Part shown: piece after piece, positions 25,191 to 36,043 of the stretch | How positions within the stretch are numbered: the stretch's first letter is position 1 | Layout of the letters: every line of letters begins with the position of its first letter | DNA from: an uncultured Candidatus Pelagibacter sp. | GTDB lineage: Bacteria; Pseudomonadota; Alphaproteobacteria; Pelagibacterales; Pelagibacteraceae | Assembly (NCBI GenBank): GCA_905620465.1 | Contig: CAJQTO010000005.1 | Span: 1-45,988 of the forward strand | DNA length: 45,988 nt | Direction of reading: 5' to 3' | Notes under the pieces: generated by a model | Seen by the model: only the letters and a program-made list of their open reading frames with translations | Databases searched by the model: none | What the model was told of the DNA's origin: nothing | Position numbers and translations under genes: made by a program

Positions 25191-26791
25191 TAAAGACTTG
25201 CTGGGGCATCATCTTTAAATAATTTATAATCTAAACTATCAACAAGTGCTTTAAATGATGCATCAATAATATTTGTAGAAACTCCAATCGTAAACCAATT
25301 TTTTCCTTTTGAATCTGTGCTTTCTATAGAAACTCGAGTTACAGCTTCTGTTCCAGTGTTTAAAATTCTAACCTTATAATCAACTAACTTAAGATCTTTT
25401 AAATATTTAGAATATTTGGCTAATCGATCAACATTTTGTCTAATGGCATTATCAAGGGCATTAACAGGACCGTTACCTTCACCTTCGCAAATAATTTTTT
25501 CACCATCAACTTCTAATTGAGCTTTTGCTGTTGAGATAATTGTTCCAGATGAATTTTTTTTAACTGATACGTCATACTCTTTAATCAAAATATATCTTGG
25601 GATCTCACCTATTATTCTTCTGGCTAATAATTCAAATGAAGCATCTGCACCATCGTAACTGTAACCTATAAACTCTCTATCTTTAACTTCATCTAAAAGT
25701 TTTTTAATTTTTGGATCATTTTCTTTAATATCTATACCTATAGTTTTTAATCTTGATGTAATATTTGATTTCCCAGCTTGGTCAGAAATAACAATATTTC
25801 TTAAGTTACCTACTTCCTCAGGATTGATGTGTTCATATGTTTTTGGGTCTTTTTGAACAGCTGAAACATGAAGTCCACCTTTATGAGAAAATGCAGCAGC
25901 CCCAACGTATGGCAAATGTTTATTAGGTTTTCTATTTAATATTTCATCCAAAAGTCTTGAACACTGAGTTAATTTTTTAATGTTATCAGGTTTTATATTT
26001 ATTTGAAATTTGGAAGAAAATTCGTCTTTCAAAAAAAATGTTGGAATTAATGACATTAAATTAGCATTTCCACATCTCTCACCAAGACCATTGATTGTCC
26101 CTTGAACTTGTCTTACACCCGCAAAAACTGCAGCTAAAGAATTAGCAACTGCATTTCCAGTGTCATTATGAGCGTGTATCCCTAAATTCTTTCCTGGAAT
26201 ATGTTTTGAAACTTCATTGACAATTTTTGACACTTCGTGAGGTAAAGTTCCTCCGTTTGTATCACATAAAATTACCCATCTTGCTCCCTGATCAAAGGCA
26301 GATTTAAGACAAGATAATGCGTATTGAGGATTAGCTTTATATCCATCAAAAAAATGTTCCGCATCAAACATAAATTCTTTTTTTTTTTTAATAAAATGTT
26401 TCGCACTTTCAGCAATATTTTCTAAATTTTCTTCATTAGATATTCCAAGAGCTACATCAACATGAAAATCCCAGGATTTACCCACCAAACAAACTGATGA
26501 AGTATTAGAGTTCATAAGAGCAGATAAACCAGGATCATTGTCTGCACTACGACCAGTTTTTTTAGTCATACCAAATGAAGTTAGTTTGGCATTTTTAAAG
26601 TTATGCTTTTTTTGAAAAAACTCTGTGTCTGTTGGATTTGCTCCGGGCCATCCTCCCTCAATATAATCTACACCTAGATTATCTAAAGCTATTGCAATCT
26701 TCTCTTTATCTTCTACAGAAAAATCAACACCTTGAGTTTGAGCTCCATCTCTAAGTGTCGTATCAAATATATAAAGTTTTTCTTTGGTCAT
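25190..26791 (-). CDS. cimA: (R)-citramalate synthase
   Basis: 533 aa, the length of the CimA class rather than LeuA. FDTTLRDGAQTQGVDF (metal/active site), HAHNDTGNAVANSLAAV with two ligand His, GLGERCGNANL, HKGGLHVSAVQKDP, and a C-terminal regulatory domain with GEGNGPVNALDNAIRQN. Condenses pyruvate and acetyl-CoA to citramalate for isoleucine, bypassing threonine deaminase. Overlaps cysS by 4 bp. Confidence 0.92.
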   Translation of the reverse strand: MTKEKLYIFDTTLRDGAQTQGVDFSVEDKEKIAIALDNLGVDYIEGGWPGANPTDTEFFQKKHNFKNAKLTSFGMTKKTGRSADNDPGLSALMNSNTSSVCLVGKSWDFHVDVALGISNEENLENIAESAKHFIKKKKEFMFDAEHFFDGYKANPQYALSCLKSAFDQGARWVILCDTNGGTLPHEVSKIVNEVSKHIPGKNLGIHAHNDTGNAVANSLAAVFAGVRQVQGTINGLGERCGNANLMSLIPTFFLKDEFSSKFQINIKPDNIKKLTQCSRLLDEILNRKPNKHLPYVGAAAFSHKGGLHVSAVQKDPKTYEHINPEEVGNLRNIVISDQAGKSNITSRLKTIGIDIKENDPKIKKLLDEVKDREFIGYSYDGADASFELLARRIIGEIPRYILIKEYDVSVKKNSSGTIISTAKAQLEVDGEKIICEGEGNGPVNALDNAIRQNVDRLAKYSKYLKDLKLVDYKVRILNTGTEAVTRVSIESTDSKGKNWFTIGVSTNIIDASFKALVDSLDYKLFKDDAPASL

Positions 26792-28149
26792 TTAATTTTC
26801 CAGGATGTTTTACCATCTTTATCTTCTATTAAAACTCCTTTATCTAAAAGTTCATCTCTAATCTGGTCAGCTTCTTTATAATCCTTGTTTTCTCTAGCTT
26901 TATTTCGCAGTTCTATTTTTTCAAGAATATCTTTTTCTGATATTAAAGATTTTTTCTTTTTAAAATCTAACCATTCCTCTTTTGTCTGATTAAGAATTCC
27001 AATAAAATTACAAGCAGAAATAAATATTTTTTTATCATTATCGTTACCATTATTTGCCTTATCAAAAAGTTTATGAAGATTAGCAATATAACCAGGAGTA
27101 TTTAAATCGTCATATAAAGGTAAGAGAATATCATTAGGAATTTTAAATGGACTTTTTAGAGATAAATAAACATTATACCATTTTTCAATAGTATGTTTGC
27201 AGTCTTCTAAAAGTTTATAATTCCAATCCAATGGTTGTTTATAATGAGCACTCATAAGAGCAAGCCTTAATACTTGTCCATTAACACTGGCTCTAAAATC
27301 TTTTATTTTTAAAATATTTCCCTGTGATTTTGACATTTTTTCGTTAGACATTGTAATAAAAGCGTTGTGAATCCAATAATTAGCAAATACTTTAGTGTCA
27401 TTTGCACATCTTGATTGAGCTATCTCATTTTCATGATGTGGAAAAAGTAAATCTATTCCTCCTCCATGAATATCAAATTCATTACCTAAAAATTTTTTAG
27501 ACATTGCAGAACATTCTAAATGCCAGCCTGGTCTACCTTTCCCCCAGGGAGAATCCCAAAAGGGCTCTTTATCAGTAGAAGGTTTCCATAAAACGAAATC
27601 TTCAGGGCTTTTCTTATTTTCTGAAATTTCAACTCTTGAGCCAGCAATGAGATCTTCTAATTTTTTATTTGATAATTTTCCATAATCATTAAATTTTTTA
27701 ACCTCAAAATAGACATGACTTTTATTTTCGTATGCAAAACCTTTACTAACAAGTTCAGAAATCATTTTTATCATCAAATCAATATGATCTGTAGCTCTTG
27801 GTTGTTCAGACGGTATTTCACAATTTAAAAAACTACAATCATCGTTGAAATTATTGATTATCTTTTGGGTTAAATTTGAAATTGAAACATTATTTTCTTG
27901 TGAAGATTTTATAATTTTATCATCAACGTCAGTAATATTTCTTACATATGTAACTGAATTTTTACCATATTTACATTTTAATACTTTAAAAAGTATATCA
28001 AAGATTACTAATGGTCTAGCATTTCCAATGTGTGGATCATCATAAACAGTGGGACCACATACATACATCCCAATTTTTTTTTCATTTATAGGAAAAAATT
28101 TTTCTTTTTTGTTACTTAGATTGTTTGTTAAAAAAATATCTTTATTCAT
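26788..28149 (-). CDS. cysS: Cysteinyl-tRNA synthetase
   Basis: 453 aa class I synthetase. MYVCGPTVYDDPHIGNARP holds the zinc Cys and the HIGH-type HIGN motif; GWHLECSAMS and HGGGIDLLFPHHENEIAQSRC carry the remaining zinc ligands; KMSKSQGN is the KMSKS loop. The stop overlaps cimA by 4 bp. Standard length. Confidence 0.97.
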   Translation of the reverse strand: MNKDIFLTNNLSNKKEKFFPINEKKIGMYVCGPTVYDDPHIGNARPLVIFDILFKVLKCKYGKNSVTYVRNITDVDDKIIKSSQENNVSISNLTQKIINNFNDDCSFLNCEIPSEQPRATDHIDLMIKMISELVSKGFAYENKSHVYFEVKKFNDYGKLSNKKLEDLIAGSRVEISENKKSPEDFVLWKPSTDKEPFWDSPWGKGRPGWHLECSAMSKKFLGNEFDIHGGGIDLLFPHHENEIAQSRCANDTKVFANYWIHNAFITMSNEKMSKSQGNILKIKDFRASVNGQVLRLALMSAHYKQPLDWNYKLLEDCKHTIEKWYNVYLSLKSPFKIPNDILLPLYDDLNTPGYIANLHKLFDKANNGNDNDKKIFISACNFIGILNQTKEEWLDFKKKKSLISEKDILEKIELRNKARENKDYKEADQIRDELLDKGVLIEDKDGKTSWKIK

Positions 28150-28194
28150 TATTCTAGAAATATACTTTAATTTTAGATTTGTGAATCTAATTGA

Positions 28195-28932
28195 TTAGTT
28201 GGGAATCTTACAAACTGGAATTGGTTGCATTTTATGTAAGTTTAATTTTCTTATTTTCTCATATTTTTCACGATTAAGCGAATTAGGATTATTCATAGCT
28301 TCTTCTAGATTTTTATATGTTAAACCAAGCTGTCCTTCGTCAGTTCTTCCATCATCCCAAAGACCGTCGGTTGGAGGAGCATCAATTATTTCTTTTAATA
28401 TATTTAGTTCTCTGCCCATTTCCCATACTTCTGATTTATTACAATCTGCAATCGGAGAAATATCGACACCTCCATCACCATACTTTGTGTAAAATCCCAC
28501 ACCAAAATCTTCAATTTTATTACCTGTCCCAACAACAATGCCTTTGTTTGCGGCTGCCACCTGATAAAGAGTTGCCATCCTAAGTCTTGCTCTCGAATTT
28601 GCCATACCTAATTCATTATTAAATTTTGATAAACTTGATTCAAAATTTTTGAATAATTCATCTAGATTTATTGTATGACCTTCAACATTTTTAAAATTTT
28701 TAATTAACCAATCTTGATGTTTAAGACTTAAATCATGTTGAGTTAATTTTTGCTTAATCGGCATTGATAAAACAATTGTTTTTAAACCTGTCATTGCGCT
28801 TAATGTGCTTGAAACAGATGAGTCTATTCCACCTGAAATTCCTATTATTAAAGATTGTGCTTTGCTTGGTGTGTGTTCAACATAATTCTTAATCCAATTG
28901 CTTATATAAGTAATTTTTTCAGAAACTTTCAT
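28195..28932 (-). CDS. nadE: NAD synthetase (ammonia-dependent)
   Basis: About 245 aa from ATG 28932; an upstream TTG at 28950 is less likely. PP-loop IGISGGIDSSVSS, NSRARLRMATLYQVA, TGNKIEDFGVGFYTKYGDGGVDISPIAD and PPTDGLWDDGRTDE. The single-domain form lacks the glutaminase domain, so it uses free ammonia to convert NaAD to NAD. The terminal part retains the KMQPIP region. Confidence 0.94.
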   Translation of the reverse strand: MKVSEKITYISNWIKNYVEHTPSKAQSLIIGISGGIDSSVSSTLSAMTGLKTIVLSMPIKQKLTQHDLSLKHQDWLIKNFKNVEGHTINLDELFKNFESSLSKFNNELGMANSRARLRMATLYQVAAANKGIVVGTGNKIEDFGVGFYTKYGDGGVDISPIADCNKSEVWEMGRELNILKEIIDAPPTDGLWDDGRTDEGQLGLTYKNLEEAMNNPNSLNREKYEKIRKLNLHKMQPIPVCKIPN

Positions 28933-28971
28933 ATTTTTAAAATTAAACAAAATTGTAATTAATACAATTGT

Positions 28972-30351
28972 TTATGAAGCCACTTTAATATTATTTTTCG
29001 AATATAAGCCATTTTTCTTAATCTCATCAGAAATTAAAAATGCTAGTTCTAATGCTTGGTTTGCATTAAGTCTTGGATCGCAGTGAGTATGATATCTGTG
29101 TGATAAGTCTTGGTCAGATATTTTTTGTGCACCACCAGTGCATTCTGTAACATTTTGTCCAGTCATCTCGATATGTAAACCACCGGCATAAGTTCCTTCA
29201 CTTTGATGACAAGCAAAAACATTTTTAACTTCCTTAACAACATTATTAAAAGGACGAGTTTTATAACCTGATGTAGCTTTAATCGTATTACCATGCATTG
29301 GGTCACATGACCAAATTACGTGTAGTCCTTCTTTTTTAATTACTCTAATTAATTTAGGTAAAAATTTCCCCACATTATCATAGCCAAACCTAGAAATTAA
29401 TGTAATTTTACCTTTTTCGTTTTTAGGGTTAATTCTATTGCACAAATTAATTAAATCTTCTGCTTTTAAGGTAGGGCCACATTTAATTCCAATCGGGTTT
29501 TTAATCCCCCTACAAAATTCTACATGTCCACCATCTAACTGTCTTGTTCTATCTCCTATCCAAACAAAATGAGCAGATGTGTCATGGTATTCACCTGTTG
29601 TAGAATCTACTCTTGTCATTGACTGTTCAAATGGTAATAGCAATGCCTCATGAGACGTCCAAAAATTAACTGTTTTTAGTCTTCTATTAAAATCAGAGTT
29701 AATTCCACATGCATCCATAAAAGCTAAAGCATCTGATATTTTATCTTCTAGTTCTTTAAATTTTTTTGCTTCTGGACTTTTTTTAATAAAGCCTAAGTTC
29801 CATGTATGAACCATTTTTAAATCTGCAAAACCACCGTTAGCAAAAGCTCTTATAAGATTAAGAGTTGATGCTGATTGAGAGTATGCTTTAAATAATCTTT
29901 TAGGATCAGGAATTCTTGATTTTTCATTAAATTCTATTCCATTAATATTATCACCTAAATAACTCGGTAATTCTATTCCATCAATATTTTCGGTAGGTGC
30001 GCTTCTTGGTTTTGAAAACTGTCCAGCAATTCTTCCTAGCTTAATCACTGGCAAGGATGCTGAATAAGTTAAAACTAATGACATTTGTAAAATTAATTTA
30101 AATGTATCTCTGATATTATCTGGATGAAATTCAGCAAAACTTTCCGCACAATCTCCACCTTGTAACAAGAAAGCTTTACCATCAACAACATCTGCTAATT
30201 GTTCTTTTAGATGTCTTGTTTCACCAGCAAAAACTAATGGGGGAAAATCCTTAATCTTACTAAGAACTATATCTAGTTCTTTCTTATCCGGATACTCCGG
30301 AATGTGTTTTACAGGGTAATTTCTCCAACTATTAATTTTCCAATTTTTCAT
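28972..30351 (-). CDS. Class II 3-deoxy-7-phosphoheptulonate synthase
   Basis: About 459 aa, plant-type (AroAII) DAHP synthase, first step of the shikimate pathway from PEP and erythrose 4-phosphate. Motifs: LLQGGDCAESFAEF (Cys metal ligand), KLGRIAGQFSKPRS, WSCDPMHGNT (His) and HIEMTGQNVTECTGG (Glu). I prefer ATG 30351 over TTG 30357. Third gene of the long minus-strand series after glmU and glmS. Confidence 0.93.
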   Translation of the reverse strand: MKNWKINSWRNYPVKHIPEYPDKKELDIVLSKIKDFPPLVFAGETRHLKEQLADVVDGKAFLLQGGDCAESFAEFHPDNIRDTFKLILQMSLVLTYSASLPVIKLGRIAGQFSKPRSAPTENIDGIELPSYLGDNINGIEFNEKSRIPDPKRLFKAYSQSASTLNLIRAFANGGFADLKMVHTWNLGFIKKSPEAKKFKELEDKISDALAFMDACGINSDFNRRLKTVNFWTSHEALLLPFEQSMTRVDSTTGEYHDTSAHFVWIGDRTRQLDGGHVEFCRGIKNPIGIKCGPTLKAEDLINLCNRINPKNEKGKITLISRFGYDNVGKFLPKLIRVIKKEGLHVIWSCDPMHGNTIKATSGYKTRPFNNVVKEVKNVFACHQSEGTYAGGLHIEMTGQNVTECTGGAQKISDQDLSHRYHTHCDPRLNANQALELAFLISDEIKKNGLYSKNNIKVAS

Positions 30352-30386
30352 ATTCAACTCAGAAGTGTTCTAGCAGAGTTTGGGAA

Positions 30387-32207
30387 TTATTCAACAGTAA
30401 CAGATTTAGCTAAATTTCTTGGCTTATCTATGTCATGCCCTTTTTTTAGTGCTGTGTAGTAAGCTAACTTTTGTATGGGAATTGTTAATAAAAATGGAAT
30501 CAGATCATCGTTAATGTTTTCCACTTCGATGGTTTCCCAAATATTTTCTGAAACAACTTCATCTTTACTTTTATTGGTGATTAATAAAACTTTTGCACCT
30601 CTGGCTATTACTTCTTGCATATTAGAAATTATTTTTGAATAATATTTGTCTCTTGGAGCCAAAACAACAACTGGCATTCCATTTTCTATTAAAGCTAAAG
30701 GGCCATGTTTCATTTCTCCTGCTGGATATCCTTCGGCATGAGTGTAAGAAAGTTCTTTAAGTTTTAAAGCACCTTCTAAAGCGATTGGATATGAGGTGCC
30801 TCTTCCAAGAAACATTGAACCTTTTGCTTTAGCAAATGTGTTTGCGGCAGACCGAACTTTATTCTCATTTAATAATGTTTCTTTAATAAGTTTGGGTAAT
30901 TGTTTTAGATCTTTAATTTTGAGAATATAATTATCTTTTGTTATATTTTTTTTTAAAAAAGCTAATTTTAATGCCATTATATAGAGTACAAATAATTGTC
31001 CAAGAAAAGCTTTTGTTGATGCGACTCCTATTTCTGGTCCACAGTGAATTGGCAAAATAAAATTTGAATCTCTTGCAATAGAACTTTCTATTACATTTAC
31101 TATGCATGCAGTTTTCATCTTATTTTTATTACACAAATCTAAAGCAGCATAAGTATCAGCTGTTTCTCCAGATTGTGAAACAAAAATATATAAAGTGTCT
31201 TTTTTAAATCTATTTATTCGATATCTAAACTCTGATGCAACATCAACGCTTACATCCAAAGTTGTTAGTTCTTCAAACCAATATTTTGCTGTTAAACAAG
31301 AGTTATAAGCACTACCGCAACCTATTAGTGTAACAGAATTAATTTCATATAATTTCCATGGAAAATTATGAATATTGATATCATTATTAATATTATCAAT
31401 ATATTCTTTAACACAATTTTTTAGAGTTATGGGCTGTTCTTCGATTTCTTTAGCCATGAAATGTTTAAATTCACCTTTGTCATAATTTTCTTCAGTCGAG
31501 GATAATTCTAAAACTTTTTTATTCACTTTGTTTCCAATTTCATCAAAAAAATCTACTTGGTTTTTTTTAATAATACAAAATTCTCCATCACTTAAATATG
31601 ATATCTTGTTTGTCATTGACTTTAATGCGTATGAATCTGATCCTAAATAATTTTCATTTAGACCGTAACCAACTGCAAGTGGCGATCCCCTTCTAGCACC
31701 CACAATTAGATCTGGTTGATCTTTAATAATAATTCCAAGTGCAAAACTACCGTGAAGTTGTTTAAGCATTTTTAAAATTGAATTTTTTAAATCATTTTCT
31801 TTTAGATATTCAGTAATTAAATGAACAATTACCTCTGTATCAGTTTGAGATTTGAACTTATGTCCTTTGTTAATTAAATATTTTTTAAGGGTAGTTGAGT
31901 TTTCTATTATTCCGTTATGAACTACAGATACAGTTTCTGATGAATGAGGATGTGCATTAATAGTATTTGGCATTCCGTGGGTTGCCCATCTAACATGACC
32001 AATACCAACTGATCCTAACATGTTTTTAATTAAGGGATTTTTTTCTAAATTATCCACCCTTCCCTCTGATTTAATTTCATTAATAGCTCCATTAGATAAA
32101 GTTGCAATCCCTGCAGAATCGTAGCCTCTGTATTCTAATTTTCTTAATGAACTAATAATAGCCGAGGAAACAGGTTTGTTACTAGTTATACCTATAATTC
32201 CACACAT
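30387..32207 (-). CDS. glmS: Glucosamine-6-phosphate synthase
   Basis: 606 aa. Cys2 (MCGIIG) is the N-terminal glutaminase nucleophile, with HVRWATHG and HNGIIENS loops. Two SIS domains follow: LIGCGSAYNS with VSQSGETADT, and GRGTSYPIALEGALKLKEL; the C-terminus DKPRNLAKSVTVE is the conserved fructose-6-phosphate tail. Makes GlcN6P for peptidoglycan and LPS. It follows the GlmU-type gene by 3 bp, so both amino-sugar steps are linked. No glmS ribozyme is seen in the tiny upstream gap. Confidence 0.97.
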   Translation of the reverse strand: MCGIIGITSNKPVSSAIISSLRKLEYRGYDSAGIATLSNGAINEIKSEGRVDNLEKNPLIKNMLGSVGIGHVRWATHGMPNTINAHPHSSETVSVVHNGIIENSTTLKKYLINKGHKFKSQTDTEVIVHLITEYLKENDLKNSILKMLKQLHGSFALGIIIKDQPDLIVGARRGSPLAVGYGLNENYLGSDSYALKSMTNKISYLSDGEFCIIKKNQVDFFDEIGNKVNKKVLELSSTEENYDKGEFKHFMAKEIEEQPITLKNCVKEYIDNINNDINIHNFPWKLYEINSVTLIGCGSAYNSCLTAKYWFEELTTLDVSVDVASEFRYRINRFKKDTLYIFVSQSGETADTYAALDLCNKNKMKTACIVNVIESSIARDSNFILPIHCGPEIGVASTKAFLGQLFVLYIMALKLAFLKKNITKDNYILKIKDLKQLPKLIKETLLNENKVRSAANTFAKAKGSMFLGRGTSYPIALEGALKLKELSYTHAEGYPAGEMKHGPLALIENGMPVVVLAPRDKYYSKIISNMQEVIARGAKVLLITNKSKDEVVSENIWETIEVENINDDLIPFLLTIPIQKLAYYTALKKGHDIDKPRNLAKSVTVE

Positions 32208-32210
32208 AAA

Positions 32211-32834
32211 TTATTTTTTCTTTCTTTTATAATTCTTAACTTCGGTTTCTAATGCCCTTGTAAAGACTAAAGATTTTTTCTTAACATTTTTAGTTATTAC
32301 TGATCCAGCTCCAACAATACTACTTTCATTTATTGTAACGGGTGCAACTAAAGATGAATTTGATCCTATAAAAACATTATTTTTAATTTTAGTTTTACTT
32401 TTTATAATTCCGTCATAATTACAAGTTATTGTTCCAGCACCTATATTAACAGATTTTCCAAGATCACTATCTCCAATATATGATAAGTGACTTACTTTTG
32501 ATTTTTTTCCTATGGTACTTTTTTTAATTTCAACGAAATTACCAACTCTTGAACCTTCTTTTAAAACTGTACCTGGTCTAATCCTGGTATAAGGTCCAAT
32601 AATAACTTTGTTCTCAATTTTACAGTTTTCCAAGTGAGAAAATGAATTAATTTTTACATTATTGCCAATTTTTACTTTTGGCCCTATAACAACATAAGGT
32701 TCAATAACTACATTTTTTCCAATTTTAGTATCTTCTGAAAAAAATATTGTTTCTGGCCCCACCATCTTAACTCTAGATTTTATAAATTTATTTCTAAGTT
32801 TATTTTGGATTATTTGTGATTTTATTTGTTTCAT
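32211..32834 (-). CDS. GlmU C-terminal half only: glucosamine-1-phosphate N-acetyltransferase
   Basis: 207 aa. Hexapeptide repeats of a left-handed beta helix from about residue 35; [59 protein letters not shown] (catalytic His), [13 protein letters not shown] and [11 protein letters not shown] align in order with the GlmU acetyltransferase domain. Normal GlmU is about 450 aa; the N-terminal uridyltransferase domain (GxGTRM loop) is absent and not in the adjacent gap. UDP-GlcNAc synthesis would then need a separate uridylyltransferase elsewhere. The downstream gene is glmS, which supports the amino-sugar role. Confidence 0.85.
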   Translation of the reverse strand: MKQIKSQIIQNKLRNKFIKSRVKMVGPETIFFSEDTKIGKNVVIEPYVVIGPKVKIGNNVKINSFSHLENCKIENKVIIGPYTRIRPGTVLKEGSRVGNFVEIKKSTIGKKSKVSHLSYIGDSDLGKSVNIGAGTITCNYDGIIKSKTKIKNNVFIGSNSSLVAPVTINESSIVGAGSVITKNVKKKSLVFTRALETEVKNYKRKKK

Positions 32835-32904
32835 TTAGAAAAATCTTTATACTAGCTTATAGGCTACCTTAATTCACAAATTATTTCTTAAAAATACTTT
32901 AAAA

Positions 32905-33597
32905 ATGAGTCAAAAATATACAATTTTATTTGATCTAGATGGGACTTTAGTTGATACCGCTCCAGATCTGATGAATGCTCATAACCATGTGATGAAAAAG
33001 TACGGCTATCCTACCAAATCAACAAAAGATATTCGAGGTTTAGTTGGGCAAGGTGCTGCTGCATTAATTGGTAGAGCAATCTGGGGGCAAGCTAAGAAAG
33101 AATTTCACAGTGTGGGTGATAAAAAAATAAAAGATCAAATGTCTAAAGATTTTCTTAACTTTTATGGAAATAATATTATTAATGAAAGTACTCTAATTAA
33201 TGGTGTGAAAGAATTTTTAAAATGGTGTAAAGAACAAAATATTTCAATGGCTGTATGTACTAATAAAACAGAACACTTAGCAATTGATCTTTTAAAAAAA
33301 ATTGGAATTTACGATTATTTTGAATATGTGGCAGGACATAATACTTTTGATTATTGCAAACCAGACCCTAGACATCTAACTAATATCATAGAAATTCTTA
33401 ATGGCGATTTGAAAAAAACATTAATGATTGGTGACAGTGAAACTGATGCAAATGCTGCTAAAGCAGCATCTATACCTGTAATTTTATTAGAAAATGGTTA
33501 TACAGAAAAAAATACTAATGAAATTTACCATGATCATTTAATAAAAGACTTCATTGGTGTTGAAAAAATCATTTCCACATATTTAAAGATTGATTAA
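32905..33597 (+). CDS. gph: Phosphoglycolate phosphatase-like HAD hydrolase
   Basis: 230 aa. FDLDGTLVDTAPDLMNAHN (HAD motif I with nucleophile Asp), VCTNKTEH (motif II Thr), KPDPRHLTNII (motif III Lys) and MIGDSETDANAAKAA (motif IV Asp pair), with a helical cap between, as in Gph. Removes phosphate from 2-phosphoglycolate, a DNA-repair or oxygenase by-product. Divergent from glmU. Confidence 0.85.
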   Translation: MSQKYTILFDLDGTLVDTAPDLMNAHNHVMKKYGYPTKSTKDIRGLVGQGAAALIGRAIWGQAKKEFHSVGDKKIKDQMSKDFLNFYGNNIINESTLINGVKEFLKWCKEQNISMAVCTNKTEHLAIDLLKKIGIYDYFEYVAGHNTFDYCKPDPRHLTNIIEILNGDLKKTLMIGDSETDANAAKAASIPVILLENGYTEKNTNEIYHDHLIKDFIGVEKIISTYLKID

Positions 33598-33644
33598 ATT
33601 TTTTTTCTTATTATTACTTAAGTCAAAAAAATTAAGGAGATATT

Positions 33645-35147
33645 TTGATTTCATATAAAATAAAAGTTTATCCATCAAAAATTCACTTACCTAAAAAGAA
33701 ACAATTGGCATGGAAAATAGCTGAGATATCATCTGATAATGCAAAATTAGATAAAAATTCGGTTGAGATGGTTATCAATAGAATAATTGACAATGCTTCA
33801 GTAGCTATTGCATCATTAAATAGAAAGGCCGTTATCACTTCAAGAGAAATGGCTTTAAGGCATTCAAGAAAAAATGGTTCAACTTTATTTGGAATAGATT
33901 CTAAAAAAAAATTTGATTGTGAATGGGCTGCTTGGTCAAATGGAACTGCTGTAAGAGAACTTGATTTTCATGATACTTTTTTAGCTGCTGATTACAGTCA
34001 TCCTGGAGATAACATTCCACCTCTTTTAAGCGTTGCACAACAAAGTAGAAAAAGTGGATTAGATCTTTTAAAAGGAATTATCACTGCTTATGAGGTTCAA
34101 GTTAATTTAGTTAAAGGTATCTGTCTTCATAAACATAGAATTGACCATATAGCTCATTTGGGGCCAAGTGTTGCGGCAGGTTTGGGAACAATGCTAAAAT
34201 TAAATACAGAAACAATATATCAAGCTGTTCAACAAGCTTTGCACACAACTATATCAACAAGACAATCTCGAAAAGGTGCTATCTCTAGCTGGAAAGCTTT
34301 TGCACCAGCACATGCGGGTAAACTTGCAATTGAAGCTGTTGATAGAGCTATGCGTGGTGAAGGAGCACCTAGTCCTATTTACGAAGGTGAAGACAGTGTT
34401 ATAGCAAGAATATTAGATGGCAAAAAAGCTTTATATAATGTGCCTCTACCAAAAAAAAATGAAATTAAAAAAGCTATTTTAGAAACTTATACTAAAGAAT
34501 ATTCTGCTGAGTACCAGGCACAAGCCCTAATAGATATTGCAAAAAAATTAAATAAAAAAATAACTAATCTCAATCAAATCAAAAAAATTGATTTATATAC
34601 AAGTCATCATACACATTATGTAATTGGAACAGGTGCAAATGACCCACAAAAAATGGATCCTAACGCCAGTAGAGAAACTTTAGACCACTCTATTATGTAT
34701 ATTTTTGCCGTAGCTTTAGAGGATGCAGATTGGCATCATGTTAAATCTTACACTAAAAAAAGAGCTAATAAAAAAAGTACTATTAAGATTTGGAAATCAA
34801 TTACAACTCATGAGGATAAGAAATGGACTAAGAAATATCATGATCCCAATCCAAAAAAAAAATCTTTTGGTGGTAGAGTTATAGTTACTATGAATAATGG
34901 TAAAAAAATAATTGAACAGCTTGATAGGGCTGATGCACATCCTTATGGAGCTCGTCCATTTAAAAGGCAAAACTATATTCAAAAATTTTTAACACTTACA
35001 AATGGTATTCTAGATAGAAAAGAAAGCTTAAGATTTTTAAAAACTGTTCAAAACCTAAAAAACTTAAAACCTGGAGAATTAAATAAATTGAATATTCAAG
35101 TAAAAAGAAGTCAAATAAAGAAAAATATAAAAAAAGGAATTTTTTAG
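33645..35147 (+). CDS. prpD: MmgE/PrpD family, 2-methylcitrate dehydratase
   Basis: 500 aa. MmgE/PrpD fold: [25 protein letters not shown] (substrate loop), [35 protein letters not shown] and HYDP-like regions near residue 310. Dehydrates 2-methylcitrate to 2-methyl-cis-aconitate. Start TTG at 33645 is set by AGGAG about 7 nt upstream, a rare strong Shine-Dalgarno here. Its TAG stop overlaps the prpB GTG as TAGTG. Confidence 0.88.
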   Translation: MISYKIKVYPSKIHLPKKKQLAWKIAEISSDNAKLDKNSVEMVINRIIDNASVAIASLNRKAVITSREMALRHSRKNGSTLFGIDSKKKFDCEWAAWSNGTAVRELDFHDTFLAADYSHPGDNIPPLLSVAQQSRKSGLDLLKGIITAYEVQVNLVKGICLHKHRIDHIAHLGPSVAAGLGTMLKLNTETIYQAVQQALHTTISTRQSRKGAISSWKAFAPAHAGKLAIEAVDRAMRGEGAPSPIYEGEDSVIARILDGKKALYNVPLPKKNEIKKAILETYTKEYSAEYQAQALIDIAKKLNKKITNLNQIKKIDLYTSHHTHYVIGTGANDPQKMDPNASRETLDHSIMYIFAVALEDADWHHVKSYTKKRANKKSTIKIWKSITTHEDKKWTKKYHDPNPKKKSFGGRVIVTMNNGKKIIEQLDRADAHPYGARPFKRQNYIQKFLTLTNGILDRKESLRFLKTVQNLKNLKPGELNKLNIQVKRSQIKKNIKKGIF

Positions 35148-36043
35148 TGCACTTTATAGATAAAGAGCCCAGTCAAAAAAGAGCAGATTTTGTAAATAAG
35201 TTAAAAACAAATAAAATCCTTAGAGTTCCTGGTGCATACAACCCTTTAACTGCAAAATTAATTGAAGAAATTGGTTATGACGCGGTTTATGTATCTGGCG
35301 GTGTTATGGCAAATGACTTGGGATTTCCTGATATTGGATTAACAACTTTACAAGATGTAAGTACAAGATCTTATTTGATTTCCAGAGTTACAAGTCTACC
35401 AACAATTGTAGATATAGACACGGGCTTTAAGTCTTGTAGTGAAACGATCAAAACATTTGAAGAGTTTGGAATAACTGCAGTTCATTTAGAAGATCAAGTA
35501 GAACGTAAAAGATGTGGTCATCTTGATAACAAAGAATTAATTTCGACTGAAGAAATGATCAAAAAAATTAAAGAATGTGTTGCAGCTAAACACGATGAAA
35601 ATTTTAAAATTATAGCAAGATCTGATGCTAAAGGTGTTGAGGGTATAGATAAAATGATTGATAGATGTAAGGCTTATATAGATGCCGGGGCAGAGATTAT
35701 TTTTCCTGAAGCTCTACATGATGAAAAAGATTTTGAAAAAGTTAGAAAAGAACTGCAATGCTATTTACTTGCTAATATGACTGAATTTGGAAAATCTAAA
35801 CTATTTAATTACAAAGAATTAGAAAATTTTGGCTATAATATTGTAATATATCCAGTAACCACTCAAAGATTGGCAATGAAAAGTGTGGAAGATGGGCTAA
35901 GAGACATTTATGCAAATGGACATCAAAACAATATTATTGATAAAATGCAGACTAGAAAAAGATTATATGAGTTAGTTGAATATGAAAAGTATAACTCTCT
36001 AGATGAAAAAATTTATAATTTTAGTACAGAAGGACACGAGTAA
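35147..36043 (+). CDS. prpB: 2-methylisocitrate lyase
   Basis: 298 aa, isocitrate-lyase/PEP-mutase superfamily. Signature VPGAYNPLTAKLIEEIGYDAVYVSGG, DIDTGF metal-binding Asp, HLEDQVERKRCGH (the catalytic KRCGH of the superfamily) and IARSDAKGVEG. Cleaves 2-methylisocitrate to pyruvate and succinate. GTG start overlaps prpD; its stop overlaps prpC by one base, a tight operon. Confidence 0.92.
   Translation: MHFIDKEPSQKRADFVNKLKTNKILRVPGAYNPLTAKLIEEIGYDAVYVSGGVMANDLGFPDIGLTTLQDVSTRSYLISRVTSLPTIVDIDTGFKSCSETIKTFEEFGITAVHLEDQVERKRCGHLDNKELISTEEMIKKIKECVAAKHDENFKIIARSDAKGVEGIDKMIDRCKAYIDAGAEIIFPEALHDEKDFEKVRKELQCYLLANMTEFGKSKLFNYKELENFGYNIVIYPVTTQRLAMKSVEDGLRDIYANGHQNNIIDKMQTRKRLYELVEYEKYNSLDEKIYNFSTEGHE

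Noticed and set aside
28199-28583. Two plus-strand frames opposite nadE
   Set aside because: Fully antisense to well-supported nadE; no motifs.
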